This document shows positions 1 through 6,784 of a stretch of 11,946 nucleotides of DNA, one piece after another. The stretch lies in the NCBI GenBank assembly GCA_038110465.1, contig JAYNJU010000016.1, forward strand, positions 1-11,946. Reading direction: 5' to 3'. Under the pieces are notes generated by a model. The model was not told the origin of the DNA. It ran no database searches and saw only the letters and a program-made list of their open reading frames with translations. A program made the translations under genes and the position numbers. The stretch is from Marisimplicoccus sp038110465. GTDB taxonomy: Bacteria > Bacteroidota > Bacteroidia > Flavobacteriales > Flavobacteriaceae. The stretch's first letter is position 1. Each line of letters starts with the position of its first letter.

Positions 1-52
1 GAGTAGATGACTCATAATCATTTGGTCCCTGGTTCGAGTCCAGGTGGGACCA
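1..52 (+). tRNA. tRNA with CAT anticodon (elongator Met or Ile2), 3' part
   Basis: The window opens inside a tRNA; its 5' acceptor and D arm lie before base 1. A 5-bp anticodon stem (6-10 with 18-22) encloses the 7-base loop CTCATAA, with the CAT anticodon at 13-15. A 5-base variable loop follows (23-27), then a T stem CCTGG/CCAGG (28-32 with 40-44) around TTCGAGT, the 3' acceptor strand TGGGACC (45-51) and discriminator A at 52. CCA is not encoded, since CCC follows, so it would be added enzymatically. CAT can mean elongator Met or, if C34 becomes lysidine, Ile2. The anticodon arm and TTGGTC variable region resemble bacterial Ile2 tRNAs as I recall them, but the missing 5' half prevents a decision. 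Confidence 0.9.
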
Positions 53-57
53 CCCTT

Positions 58-91
58 AAACCCTCTAAGTCCTTGACTATGAGGGTTTTTT
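58..91 (+). terminator. Intrinsic terminator of the tRNA
   Basis: The arms AAACCCTC (58-65) and GAGGGTTT (81-88) form an 8-bp stem with a 15-base loop, and T continues from 86 to 91. The tract suits transcription on the plus strand, just after the tRNA. On the other strand there is no comparable T run after the stem, so it is probably one-directional. The stop codon of the convergent PepSY-type gene lies in the loop, and its last codons form the 3' arm. Confidence 0.75.
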
Positions 92-625
92 GTTTCGTTT
101 AATTTTTCTTGGATTAGCCCATAATAAATATCCACTATATATCATAAAAACCAAGCTTAGTGATATTATGCTAACATATGTAATGGTTGAAATATTACTT
201 TCAGTAAAATAAAAATCAATAATTGATCCATCATGTAGTCTTTCAATAAAATTATCAGCTCTTTTAGCAACCGATAAAATCTCTCCAGTTTCTAAATCAA
301 GTTGAAGTTCTTGAAAGTTTTTTTTAAACAAGACCTTAGCAATTCCTTTGTCTGGCCTAATATCTATTCTATCAATTTCAGAATCAATTTCAAGCACATT
401 GACTGCATACATCTTCGAAATAGAATCTAACTTTTTTATTGAAATCCAATTGCTTTGATTAAGAGAATTTGTTGTTTGAGTTTCGGGTTTTAATCCCAGT
501 TCATCTTTAAGACCCAGAAGAAACCCGCTTATTGAAACTAGTAAGAAAAACAAGATAAATATAACCCCAACATTTCTATGAAGCTTTCTGTATAATCTTG
601 TATAAATAACAGTTTTGGATTTCAT
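77..625 (-). CDS. PepSY-associated transmembrane protein
   Basis: A 182-residue inner-membrane protein of the PepSY-associated TM type. A basic N-terminus with the family-like stretch RKLHRNVG leads into a first membrane helix at about residues 19-38. An external domain at about 50-145 includes a PepSY-like segment at roughly 58-120 (including LQLDLETGEILS) and the RLHDGS motif at 129-134. A second helix follows at about 148-169, then the basic tail. PepSY-TM proteins are often linked to iron or siderophore uptake, or act as small accessory membrane proteins; no substrate can be read here. It lies 56 bases after the M28 peptidase gene on the same strand and may be cotranscribed, but it also has its own promoter-like box at 664-671. 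The start ATG has no clear ribosome-binding site, as is usual for this group. Confidence 0.8.
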   Translation of the reverse strand: MKSKTVIYTRLYRKLHRNVGVIFILFFLLVSISGFLLGLKDELGLKPETQTTNSLNQSNWISIKKLDSISKMYAVNVLEIDSEIDRIDIRPDKGIAKVLFKKNFQELQLDLETGEILSVAKRADNFIERLHDGSIIDFYFTESNISTITYVSIISLSLVFMIYSGYLLWANPRKIKRNKKPS

Positions 626-663
626 AACTGAAAATTAAAAACAAATAAGATTTTAAAAAAAGA

Positions 664-671
664 CAAATATA
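664..671 (-). promoter_or_regulatory. Candidate Bacteroidota -7 box for the PepSY-type gene
   Basis: The minus strand reads TATATTTG, an exact fit to the Bacteroidota -7 consensus TAnnTTTG, about 40 bases before the ATG at 625. There is no good TTTG -33 element at the usual distance, and the region is AT-rich, so a chance match is possible. Confidence 0.35.
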
Positions 672-681
672 TTATCAATTT

Positions 682-2220
682 TTAGTTTTGATTGCTTTTT
701 CTCCTTGGGCTTCTTTGCTCTGGCCAGCTTGATTGATTACCTGTTCTTGGGTTAATAGGCATTACTCTTTTTTCTCTAGACGCCCTAGAATTATCTTCAC
801 TTGCCATATAAGCCAAAATAGCGGTAAGTATGACATTGTTTCTAACATCATCAAAAACAATTTTATCATAAGTGTCTCTGTTTGTATGCCAAGTGTAACT
901 CCCATAATCCCAACTTAGAGATGACAAGCTAAATGCAGGAACTCCGACTGCAACAAAAGAAGCATAGTCACTACCACCTCTTGCAGGCATACCCGGAAAG
1001 TCTGTATCAATATGTTTTTTAACAGAATCAGGCAGAGGATTCATCCACCTTGTTATATAGTCATATGAGTTTAAGAACCCTTGACCGCTAATATTTACAA
1101 CCCTTCCTGTTCCATTGTCTTGATTAAAAACAGCTTGAATATTATCAACTATTTCAGGAAAATCTTCAACAAAAGCTCTAGAACCATTAAGCCCCCCTTC
1201 TTCAAATCCCCAATGACCAACTAAAATGGTTCTTTTAGGATTAGGGTACACTTTCTTCAATACCCTCATAGCCTCAAGCATAACAAGGGTTCCTGTTCCA
1301 TTATCAGTTGCTCCTGTTGCTCCGTCCCAAGAATCAAAATGTGCAGATAAAACAATATATTCATTGGGCAGCTCAACCCCTTTTATCATTCCGATTGTGT
1401 TAAAAGTAGGAACAGTTCCTAGGTCTTCAGATGTAGCAATGATTGAAAGCTCGGGAATAGTTCCATTTTTGACCATTCTGTAAAGCATTGAATAGTCTTC
1501 AAGGTCCAAATCAACACTAGGAATTTTCTTTGTTCCAGCACTAAAAACTCTGTTTGCACCAAACCCTCCTGCCCAATTACTAATGATTATGCCTGCAGCA
1601 CCCGCCTCTTCTAAAACAGCATTTATCTCTCTTCTGTTCACACCCATGTTTCTAAAATTAGAATACCAGCTAGAAGAAACTTCTTCTCTTTGCTGTTTCA
1701 TTTTTTCAAATGATTCTTCTGTGGCAAACTTCTCCCAATTATAATCAGGCCTACCAGTTGTTTGATACATACTGTTTAAAATAAACTTTCCTTTGATTGT
1801 TCCCAGCCATTCTTTAAACTCTTCTTCGTTTTCAACTTCAGGAATCACATCAACTTTTGCAGATACTCCTTTTTTTGAGGTAGAAGGATTATATGCAAGC
1901 TGTCGCCCTGTTAAGGTTCTTAATCTAGGTTGAATCATATCTATATGGGTAATACCTCTTTCCCAACCATTCCATTCACCGAACTGATGAAGACTTGCGT
2001 CAATACCCCAGCTCTTATATTTTTCAATAGCCCAATCATGAGCATTTTTCATTTGAGGTGTTCCAACTAACCTAGGACCTATTAAATCAAGGAGCTCATG
2101 AGCCAAAGATTCTAATTGAGAATTGTTTTCAGCCTCTTCAACAATATTGTTTACTATCTCATTTTGAGAATAAGCATTAAAAGAGAACAACAAAAGAAGA
2201 ATTATATATAGTTTTTTCAT
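682..2220 (-). CDS. Secreted M28-family zinc peptidase (carboxypeptidase Q-like)
   Basis: A 512-residue exported metallopeptidase. A signal peptide covers residues 1-19 (hydrophobic stretch, cut after AYSQ or nearby). A protease-associated (PA) type insert lies at about 115-270, including AGAAGIIISNW. The catalytic M28 domain begins near 272. The two-zinc site is visible in order: H294 in SAHFDSWDG, bridging D306 in TDNGTG, the EE pair E340/E341 in GFEEGG (E340 as likely general base), D368 in NQDNGTG, and H445 in WHTNRDT. All ligands expected for an active enzyme are present. The architecture matches carboxypeptidase Q-type peptidases, which release amino acids from small peptides; exact specificity is unknown. 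There is no recognisable type IX secretion domain at the C-terminus, which ends in a basic, Ser/Asn/Arg-rich tail (about 485-512). It is divergent from the lipoprotein gene at 2368 across a 147-base AT-rich gap. Confidence 0.93.
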   Translation of the reverse strand: MKKLYIILLLLFSFNAYSQNEIVNNIVEEAENNSQLESLAHELLDLIGPRLVGTPQMKNAHDWAIEKYKSWGIDASLHQFGEWNGWERGITHIDMIQPRLRTLTGRQLAYNPSTSKKGVSAKVDVIPEVENEEEFKEWLGTIKGKFILNSMYQTTGRPDYNWEKFATEESFEKMKQQREEVSSSWYSNFRNMGVNRREINAVLEEAGAAGIIISNWAGGFGANRVFSAGTKKIPSVDLDLEDYSMLYRMVKNGTIPELSIIATSEDLGTVPTFNTIGMIKGVELPNEYIVLSAHFDSWDGATGATDNGTGTLVMLEAMRVLKKVYPNPKRTILVGHWGFEEGGLNGSRAFVEDFPEIVDNIQAVFNQDNGTGRVVNISGQGFLNSYDYITRWMNPLPDSVKKHIDTDFPGMPARGGSDYASFVAVGVPAFSLSSLSWDYGSYTWHTNRDTYDKIVFDDVRNNVILTAILAYMASEDNSRASREKRVMPINPRTGNQSSWPEQRSPRRKSNQN

Positions 2221-2367
2221 TTTTGACTTATTTAACCCGAAAGGTAATCATTTTCATATTCAGCACCTTTACCTAATTTGAACTTTAATTAAACGAGTGA
2301 CATCAATGAATTTAAATTGAAATAATTAATTTTTATTTAATTTTAAAAACAACAAAAATTCAATTAC

Positions 2368-2856
2368 ATGAAAAATTCAATATTATTAATATTAGCTGCT
2401 TTTTTTACTTATTCTTGTGATCAAGAGGTAAATAAAACTGCAGGAGAGTGGGTTTCAACTGGAGAGACTTATGAAATTGGTTCAAATGAAAATGTAGAAA
2501 TTGTAAAAAATATGATTTCAGCATTTAACAATATGGACACTGATGCAATGCAAGAATTAATGGCAGACACATTAGTTTTTTATGGTTTCAACCAAAAAGA
2601 CCCAACTTATCTTCCTAGAGAAGCAACTCCTCAATGGATGGCTCAATATGACTCTGTTGAATCAAGAGCCGTATACCTTTTACCTTATCGTCTAATTGGC
2701 GAAGAAAGGCCAGATATAAATGTGGTTCAGACGGGCCAACTTGAAAACTTATACTGGAAAGACGGAAGAGTAGATAGCTTAAGAATTTTAAATAAGTTTT
2801 TTATTAACTCGGAAGGGAAAATAAGAGCTATAAGACAATGGGGAGCTGATTGGTAA
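2368..2856 (+). CDS. NTF2-like (SnoaL-type) lipoprotein
   Basis: A 162-residue predicted lipoprotein. The N-terminus MKNSILLILAAFFTYSC has a short hydrophobic stretch ending at C17. The lipobox (TYSC) is imperfect but acceptable for Bacteroidota, and acidic residues follow (CDQE), as in surface-exported lipoproteins of this group. From about residue 40 the protein looks like an NTF2/SnoaL-like cone: a helix with NVEIVKNMISAFNNMDTDAMQELMADTLVFYGF, then strands up to KIRAIRQWGADW at the C-terminus. These folds bind small hydrophobic ligands or act in varied enzymes; no catalytic residue pattern identifies a reaction here. It is the first gene of a same-strand run with the DUF2461 gene (39 bases on) and the nitrilase gene. 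A G/C-rich hairpin stands in the first gap. Confidence 0.8.
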   Translation: MKNSILLILAAFFTYSCDQEVNKTAGEWVSTGETYEIGSNENVEIVKNMISAFNNMDTDAMQELMADTLVFYGFNQKDPTYLPREATPQWMAQYDSVESRAVYLLPYRLIGEERPDINVVQTGQLENLYWKDGRVDSLRILNKFFINSEGKIRAIRQWGADW

Positions 2857-2870
2857 TCTAATTATTTATT

Positions 2871-2887
2871 CCCCCCGTAAGGGGGGG
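2871..2887 (+). promoter_or_regulatory. C6-GTAA-G7 hairpin just before the DUF2461 start
   Basis: A run of six C (2871-2876), GTAA (2877-2880) and seven G (2881-2887) forms a 6-bp all-GC stem closed by a GNRA-type tetraloop. It is an outlier in this AT-rich sequence. The start codon of the next gene follows 8 bases later. What follows is TATAATTT, not a T run, so it is a poor intrinsic terminator. It may instead block 3'-to-5' RNA decay for the upstream message, or affect ribosome loading on the downstream gene. The pairing is seen in the sequence; the role is inferred. Confidence 0.5.
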
Positions 2888-2895
2888 TATAATTT

Positions 2896-3567
2896 ATGCA
2901 AGGGATAAATAAAAACATATTAGATTATTTTAATGAACTAAAGATCAATAACAATAGGGATTGGTTTAATAAAAACAAAGAAAGATTTTTAGAACACCAA
3001 GAAGAGGTAAAAGACTTTTCCTCTGAGATTCAAATTAAATTAAACAAACAAGATGATATAGACAAAGTAAAGGTCTTTAGAATTTATAGGGATGTTAGAT
3101 TTTCAAAAGACAAAACACCATATAAAACTCACTTTGGAGTGTCCTTTAATAGGAATAAACCATATTTAAGAGGAGGCTATTATATTCATATTCAACCTGA
3201 CAGCTCATTTATTGCAACAGGTTTTTGGAACCCCAACAAAGAAGACCTGCTTAGAATAAGAAAAGAAATTGAAGTTGATGGAGAAGAGCTAGAGAAAATA
3301 ATTAATTCAAAAAAAATTAAATCTCTTTGGGGACCCATTAAAGGGGATGAGGTTAAAACCTCCCCAAAAGGATTTGATAAAGACCACCCCCACATTGAGT
3401 TAATCAAAAAAAAACAATACGTGTTTATTAAAAACTTTGATAATAAAGAGGTGGTTAACAAAGAGTTTCAGAATAATGTTGTTAAACATTTCGAAACAAT
3501 AAGACCGTTTTTAGATTACATGTCCAGCGTTCTTACTACAAATATGGACGGGGAGTCCATTATCTAA
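2896..3567 (+). CDS. DUF2461 domain protein
   Basis: A 223-residue cytoplasmic protein matching the DUF2461 family along its full length. Family hallmarks are an N-terminal helical part with NNNRDWFNKNKERFLEHQEE (about 18-37), then the signature FRIYRDVRFSKDKTPYKTHFG (61-81), GGYYIHIQPDSSF (93-105) and TGFWNP (108-113). No signal peptide or membrane helix is visible. The biochemical function of DUF2461 is not established, so none is assigned. The start is the first ATG, 8 bases after the C6/G7 hairpin; there is no separate Shine-Dalgarno sequence unless the G run serves as one. The stop codon is only 3 bases before the ATG of the nitrilase gene, so the two are very likely one transcript and possibly translationally coupled. 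Confidence 0.9.
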   Translation: MQGINKNILDYFNELKINNNRDWFNKNKERFLEHQEEVKDFSSEIQIKLNKQDDIDKVKVFRIYRDVRFSKDKTPYKTHFGVSFNRNKPYLRGGYYIHIQPDSSFIATGFWNPNKEDLLRIRKEIEVDGEELEKIINSKKIKSLWGPIKGDEVKTSPKGFDKDHPHIELIKKKQYVFIKNFDNKEVVNKEFQNNVVKHFETIRPFLDYMSSVLTTNMDGESII

Positions 3568-3570
3568 TTC

Positions 3571-4347
3571 ATGAAAAACAAAATTAGCATTGCACTAGTT
3601 CAAACTAATCTTTATTGGGAAGATGTAACTAGTAATCTTGATAATTTTTCTAAAATAATTAAGTCAATTAAACAAAAGGTTGACATAATAATTTTACCAG
3701 AAATGTTCAATAGCGGATTCAGTATGAACGCAAAAAAAACATCAGAATCAATGAGTGGAAAATCAATTAAATGGTTAAAGGAAACGTCAAAACAGTTCTC
3801 TTCCGCAATTATTTCCAGCCTTGCTATTAAAGAAAATGACAAATATTATAACAGACTAATTTGGACTGACCCAAATGGCGATATAGAATATTATGATAAA
3901 AGGCACACTTTTACTCTATCTGGAGAAAGTGATGTTTTTTCAAAAGGAGAAAAAAACAATATTATAGAATATAAAGGGTGGAAATTCCTGCCACAAATAT
4001 GCTATGATTTAAGGTTCCCGGTTTGGTCTAGAAACTCTAGCGGCTTCGATGCTATAGTTTACATAGCTAATTGGCCTGATAAAAGAATAAATCATTGGGA
4101 CACTCTTTTGAAGGCAAGGGCGATTGAAAATCTTTCCTATACAATTGGAGTAAATATTATTGGAGATGATCCGTTCAATAAATATATTGGTCACAGTAGT
4201 GTCTATGATCCAATGGGTCAACAAATAACTCACTTATCAGAGTCTAGCGAAACAATAATTGTAGAACTAGACAAAGAATTCATTAGTAATACTAGGAAAA
4301 ATCTTGATTTCTTATCAGATCAAGACAAGTTTTTCATTAATAAATAA
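3571..4347 (+). CDS. Nitrilase-superfamily amidohydrolase, omega-amidase type
   Basis: A 258-residue cytoplasmic carbon-nitrogen hydrolase, a normal length for the family. The catalytic triad is visible: E44 in ILPEMFNSGF, K110 in YYDKRHTF and nucleophile C144 in PQICYDLRFP. The MFNSGFSMN, KRHTF and ICYDLRFPVWSRN sequences resemble the YafV/Nit2 omega-amidase branch. Those enzymes hydrolyse 2-oxoglutaramate or 2-oxosuccinamate, the keto-amides left by glutamine and asparagine transamination, for example in methionine salvage. The assignment to omega-amidase is by motif similarity; another amide substrate is possible. The gene is third in the run starting at 2368. Only a weak, AU-only stem (4374-4394, ATTATA/TATAAT) follows in the 131-base gap to katG, so read-through cannot be excluded. 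Confidence 0.88.
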   Translation: MKNKISIALVQTNLYWEDVTSNLDNFSKIIKSIKQKVDIIILPEMFNSGFSMNAKKTSESMSGKSIKWLKETSKQFSSAIISSLAIKENDKYYNRLIWTDPNGDIEYYDKRHTFTLSGESDVFSKGEKNNIIEYKGWKFLPQICYDLRFPVWSRNSSGFDAIVYIANWPDKRINHWDTLLKARAIENLSYTIGVNIIGDDPFNKYIGHSSVYDPMGQQITHLSESSETIIVELDKEFISNTRKNLDFLSDQDKFFINK

Positions 4348-4449
4348 ATCATTAAAAATTTAGAGACAGATTAATTATAAGAAAATTCTATAATCTTTAC
4401 TTTAAAAACTATAAAGGCTTATAATATCAATTTTTAAGTCATAAAAATT

Positions 4450-4457
4450 TATATTTT
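4450..4457 (+). promoter_or_regulatory. Weak candidate -7 box for katG
   Basis: TATATTTT fits the Bacteroidota TAnnTTTG pattern at all but the last base and lies 22 bases before the katG ATG. No TTTG -33 element is seen at the expected distance, and no clear peroxide-regulator operator was recognised in 4348-4478. A tentative call in an AT-rich gap. Confidence 0.2.
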
Positions 4458-4478
4458 TATTGACTAAACTTAAAAACT

Positions 4479-6644
4479 ATGGAACAATTTTCAAGCAATG
4501 GCTCTTCAGGCGCTAAGTGTCCATTTATTCATGGCGCTTCTACAAGTCCTGACACATCTCCACTTAAATGGTGGCCAAAAAGATTAAACTTAGATATTCT
4601 TCATCAGCATGATGAAAAAACTAATCCATATTCTAAGGGCTTTGATTATAGAGAAGAAGTAAAGAAGTTAGACTTTCAAGCTCTTGAAAAAGATATGCAC
4701 GATCTAATGACTACTCCTCAGCCATGGTGGCCTGCTGATTGGGGTCATTACGGAGGATTAATGATTAGAATGGCATGGCATGCAGCTGGAACATACAGAG
4801 TGGCTGACGGTAGAGGTGGAGCAGGAACTGGTAACCTAAGATTTGCACCATTAAATTCTTGGCCAGATAATGGTAATCTTGATAAAGCAAGAAGATTGCT
4901 TTGGCCAATTAAAAAGAAATATGGAAATAAAATTAGCTGGGCAGATTTATTTATACTAGCTGGAAATATTGCATATGAAAGTATGGGATTACAAACATTT
5001 GGATTCTCATATGGTCGCCCTGATATCTGGCATCCAGAAATTGATATTTATTGGGGACCTGAAACTGAAATTATGGCGCCAAGTGAAAACAGATATGAAA
5101 ACCTAGATGACCCATCAACCCTTGAGACTCCATTGGGGGCAACTCACATGGGATTGATTTATGTAAACCCAGAAGGTGTTAATGGAAAGCCGGATCCAAT
5201 GAAAACAGCACTTCAGGTAAGAGAAACTTTTGCTAGAATGGCAATGAATGATGAAGAAACAGCTGCATTAACTGCAGGTGGTCATACTGTTGGAAAGGCT
5301 CACGGTAATGGAGACGCTTCTAAGCTTGGAAGAGAACCAGAGGGTGCTAATATTGAGGACCAAGGTTTTGGATGGATTAATCCAACACTTGATGAAAAAG
5401 GACCAGTAACAAGTGGACTAGAGGGTGCTTGGACAACAAATCCAACTAAATGGGACAATGGATACCTTGAAATGTTATTTAACCATGAATGGGAATTAAA
5501 AAAGAGCCCTGCCGGTGCTTGGCAATGGGAGCCAGTTGATATTTTAGAGGAAAACAAGCCTATAGATGCGGCAAACCCATCAGTTAGACAGAATCCAATA
5601 ATGACAGATGCTGATATGGCTATGAAAATGGATCCAATCTATAGAGAAATTTGTTTGAAATTTAAAGAGGATCAAGACTATTTCTCAGACACATTTGCTA
5701 GAGCATGGTTTAAGCTTACACACAGAGACATGGGCCCCAAAACCAGATATATTGGACCAAGCACTCCCAAGGAAGATTTAATATGGCAAGACCCAGTTCC
5801 TGCAGGAAATAAGAACTACAATGAAGAAGAAATAAAATCTAAAATTTCTGCTTCGGGTCTATCAATTGCAGATCGTATTACAGCTGCATGGGATAGTGCA
5901 AAAACTTTTAGAGGTTCTGATTTAAGAGGAGGAGCTAATGGAGCGAGAATTGCACTAAGTCCTCAAAAAGATTGGAGTGCAAATGAACCAGAGAGACTTT
6001 CAAATACTCTTTCTGTTCTAAAAAGCATTTCATCTGAAACAGGAGTGAGTTTAGCTGATATTATTGTTTTAGCAGGAAACCTAGCAGTAGAAGAAGCAGC
6101 TTCTGCCGCAGGATATAACCTTTCATTGTCATTTAGTAAAGGAAGAGGTGATGCTTCTCAAGAAATGACAGATGTTAATTCATTTTCAAATCTTGAGCCC
6201 CAAGCAGATGCTTTTAGAAATTGGTATAGCGGAAAATCTAAATCAAGCCCAGAGGAATTAATGTTGGATCAAGCGCAACTTTTAGGTTTAACTGCACCAG
6301 AGATGACAGTTCTTATTGGAGGTATGAGAGTGCTCGGAGCAAATCACCTAAATAATAAAACAGGAGTATTCACAGACAATGAAGGTATTTTATCTAATGA
6401 TTTTTTTGTAAACCTAACAGACATGAACAACACATGGAGTATTGTGGGTGAGAACTCTTATGAGTTGAGAGATAGAAGCTCAGGAAATCTTAAATGGTCT
6501 GCATCGTCAGTTGATCTTGTATTTGGTTCTAATTCAATACTAAGATCTTATGCCGAATTATATGCCCAGGACGATAATAAGGAAAAGTTTGTTAATGACT
6601 TTGGAAAAGTTTGGAATAAAATCATGAATTCAGATTTGTTCTAA
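4479..6644 (+). CDS. katG: Catalase-peroxidase KatG
   Basis: A 721-residue bifunctional haem enzyme that breaks down hydrogen peroxide and also has peroxidase activity. It has the usual two-domain length: an N-terminal haem domain and a C-terminal copy that lacks the haem ligands. In the distal pocket R97, W100 and H101 stand in IRMAWHAAGTYR. The Met-Tyr-Trp adduct needed for catalase activity can be formed from W100, Y228 (GLIYVNPEG) and M254 (ARMAMND). The proximal haem ligand is H269 in GGHTVGKAHG, with W325 in TKWDNG nearby. The mobile arginine is R423 in TRYIGP. All key residues are intact, so an active enzyme is expected. There is no signal peptide, so it is cytoplasmic. The N-terminus carries the typical CPF and LKWWPKRLNLDILHQHD segments, supporting the start. 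It looks like a single-gene unit ending in the terminator at 6718-6751; no oxyR or fur-like gene is adjacent. Confidence 0.98.
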   Translation: MEQFSSNGSSGAKCPFIHGASTSPDTSPLKWWPKRLNLDILHQHDEKTNPYSKGFDYREEVKKLDFQALEKDMHDLMTTPQPWWPADWGHYGGLMIRMAWHAAGTYRVADGRGGAGTGNLRFAPLNSWPDNGNLDKARRLLWPIKKKYGNKISWADLFILAGNIAYESMGLQTFGFSYGRPDIWHPEIDIYWGPETEIMAPSENRYENLDDPSTLETPLGATHMGLIYVNPEGVNGKPDPMKTALQVRETFARMAMNDEETAALTAGGHTVGKAHGNGDASKLGREPEGANIEDQGFGWINPTLDEKGPVTSGLEGAWTTNPTKWDNGYLEMLFNHEWELKKSPAGAWQWEPVDILEENKPIDAANPSVRQNPIMTDADMAMKMDPIYREICLKFKEDQDYFSDTFARAWFKLTHRDMGPKTRYIGPSTPKEDLIWQDPVPAGNKNYNEEEIKSKISASGLSIADRITAAWDSAKTFRGSDLRGGANGARIALSPQKDWSANEPERLSNTLSVLKSISSETGVSLADIIVLAGNLAVEEAASAAGYNLSLSFSKGRGDASQEMTDVNSFSNLEPQADAFRNWYSGKSKSSPEELMLDQAQLLGLTAPEMTVLIGGMRVLGANHLNNKTGVFTDNEGILSNDFFVNLTDMNNTWSIVGENSYELRDRSSGNLKWSASSVDLVFGSNSILRSYAELYAQDDNKEKFVNDFGKVWNKIMNSDLF

Positions 6645-6664
6645 ACTATTAGAAAATAAATAGG

Positions 6665-6725
6665 TCTAAGCCTTACGATGAAACAATTTTCATACGTTAA
6701 TTGATTGTTTTTTTGTGAGGCTTAG
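6665..6725 (+). promoter_or_regulatory. Alternative stem that competes with the katG terminator
   Basis: Segment A, CTAAGCCT at 6666-6673, is complementary to segment B, AGGCTTAG at 6718-6725. Segment B is also the 5' arm of the terminator whose 3' arm (segment C, 6739-6746) repeats A. A:B and B:C cannot form together. Between A and B a further small hairpin can form: ACG plus ATGAAA (6675-6683) with TTTCAT and CGT (6688-6697, one bulged A). The layout resembles an antiterminator/terminator switch, but A may simply be a relic of terminator duplication. Pairings are seen; regulation is inferred. Confidence 0.35.
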
Positions 6726-6751
6726 CTCTTTTTAAGATCTAAGCCTTTTTT
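6718..6751 (+). terminator. Intrinsic terminator after katG
   Basis: AGGCTTAG (6718-6725) pairs with CTAAGCCT (6739-6746). The stem extends past one C/T mismatch by TCTT/AAGA (6727-6730 with 6734-6737) around a three-T loop. A run of six T follows (6746-6751). It begins 73 bases after the katG stop and ends 33 bases before the next start. A promoter for the propeller operon must therefore lie either in the short 6752-6784 stretch or before the hairpin, in which case the hairpin would act as an attenuator. Confidence 0.8.
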
Positions 6752-6784
6752 ATTTTTATATTTATTACAATCAAAAATTCAGTT

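Noticed and set aside
1..91. Integrated element at the tRNA 3' end
   Set aside because: No integrase gene and no repeat of the tRNA 3' end was noticed in the window; the adjoining genes look like ordinary chromosomal genes.
733..918. Plus-strand open frame inside the M28 peptidase gene
   Set aside because: It lies antisense to a fully convincing coding region with intact catalytic motifs, and its translation has no recognisable family features.
4374..4394. Terminator after the omega-amidase gene
   Set aside because: The ATTATA/TATAAT stem is AU-only, with a short interior and no T run directly after it; such stems arise by chance in this base composition.
5300..5557. Minus-strand open frame inside katG
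   Set aside because: It overlaps conserved KatG sequence on the opposite strand; its translation has no signal or domain.
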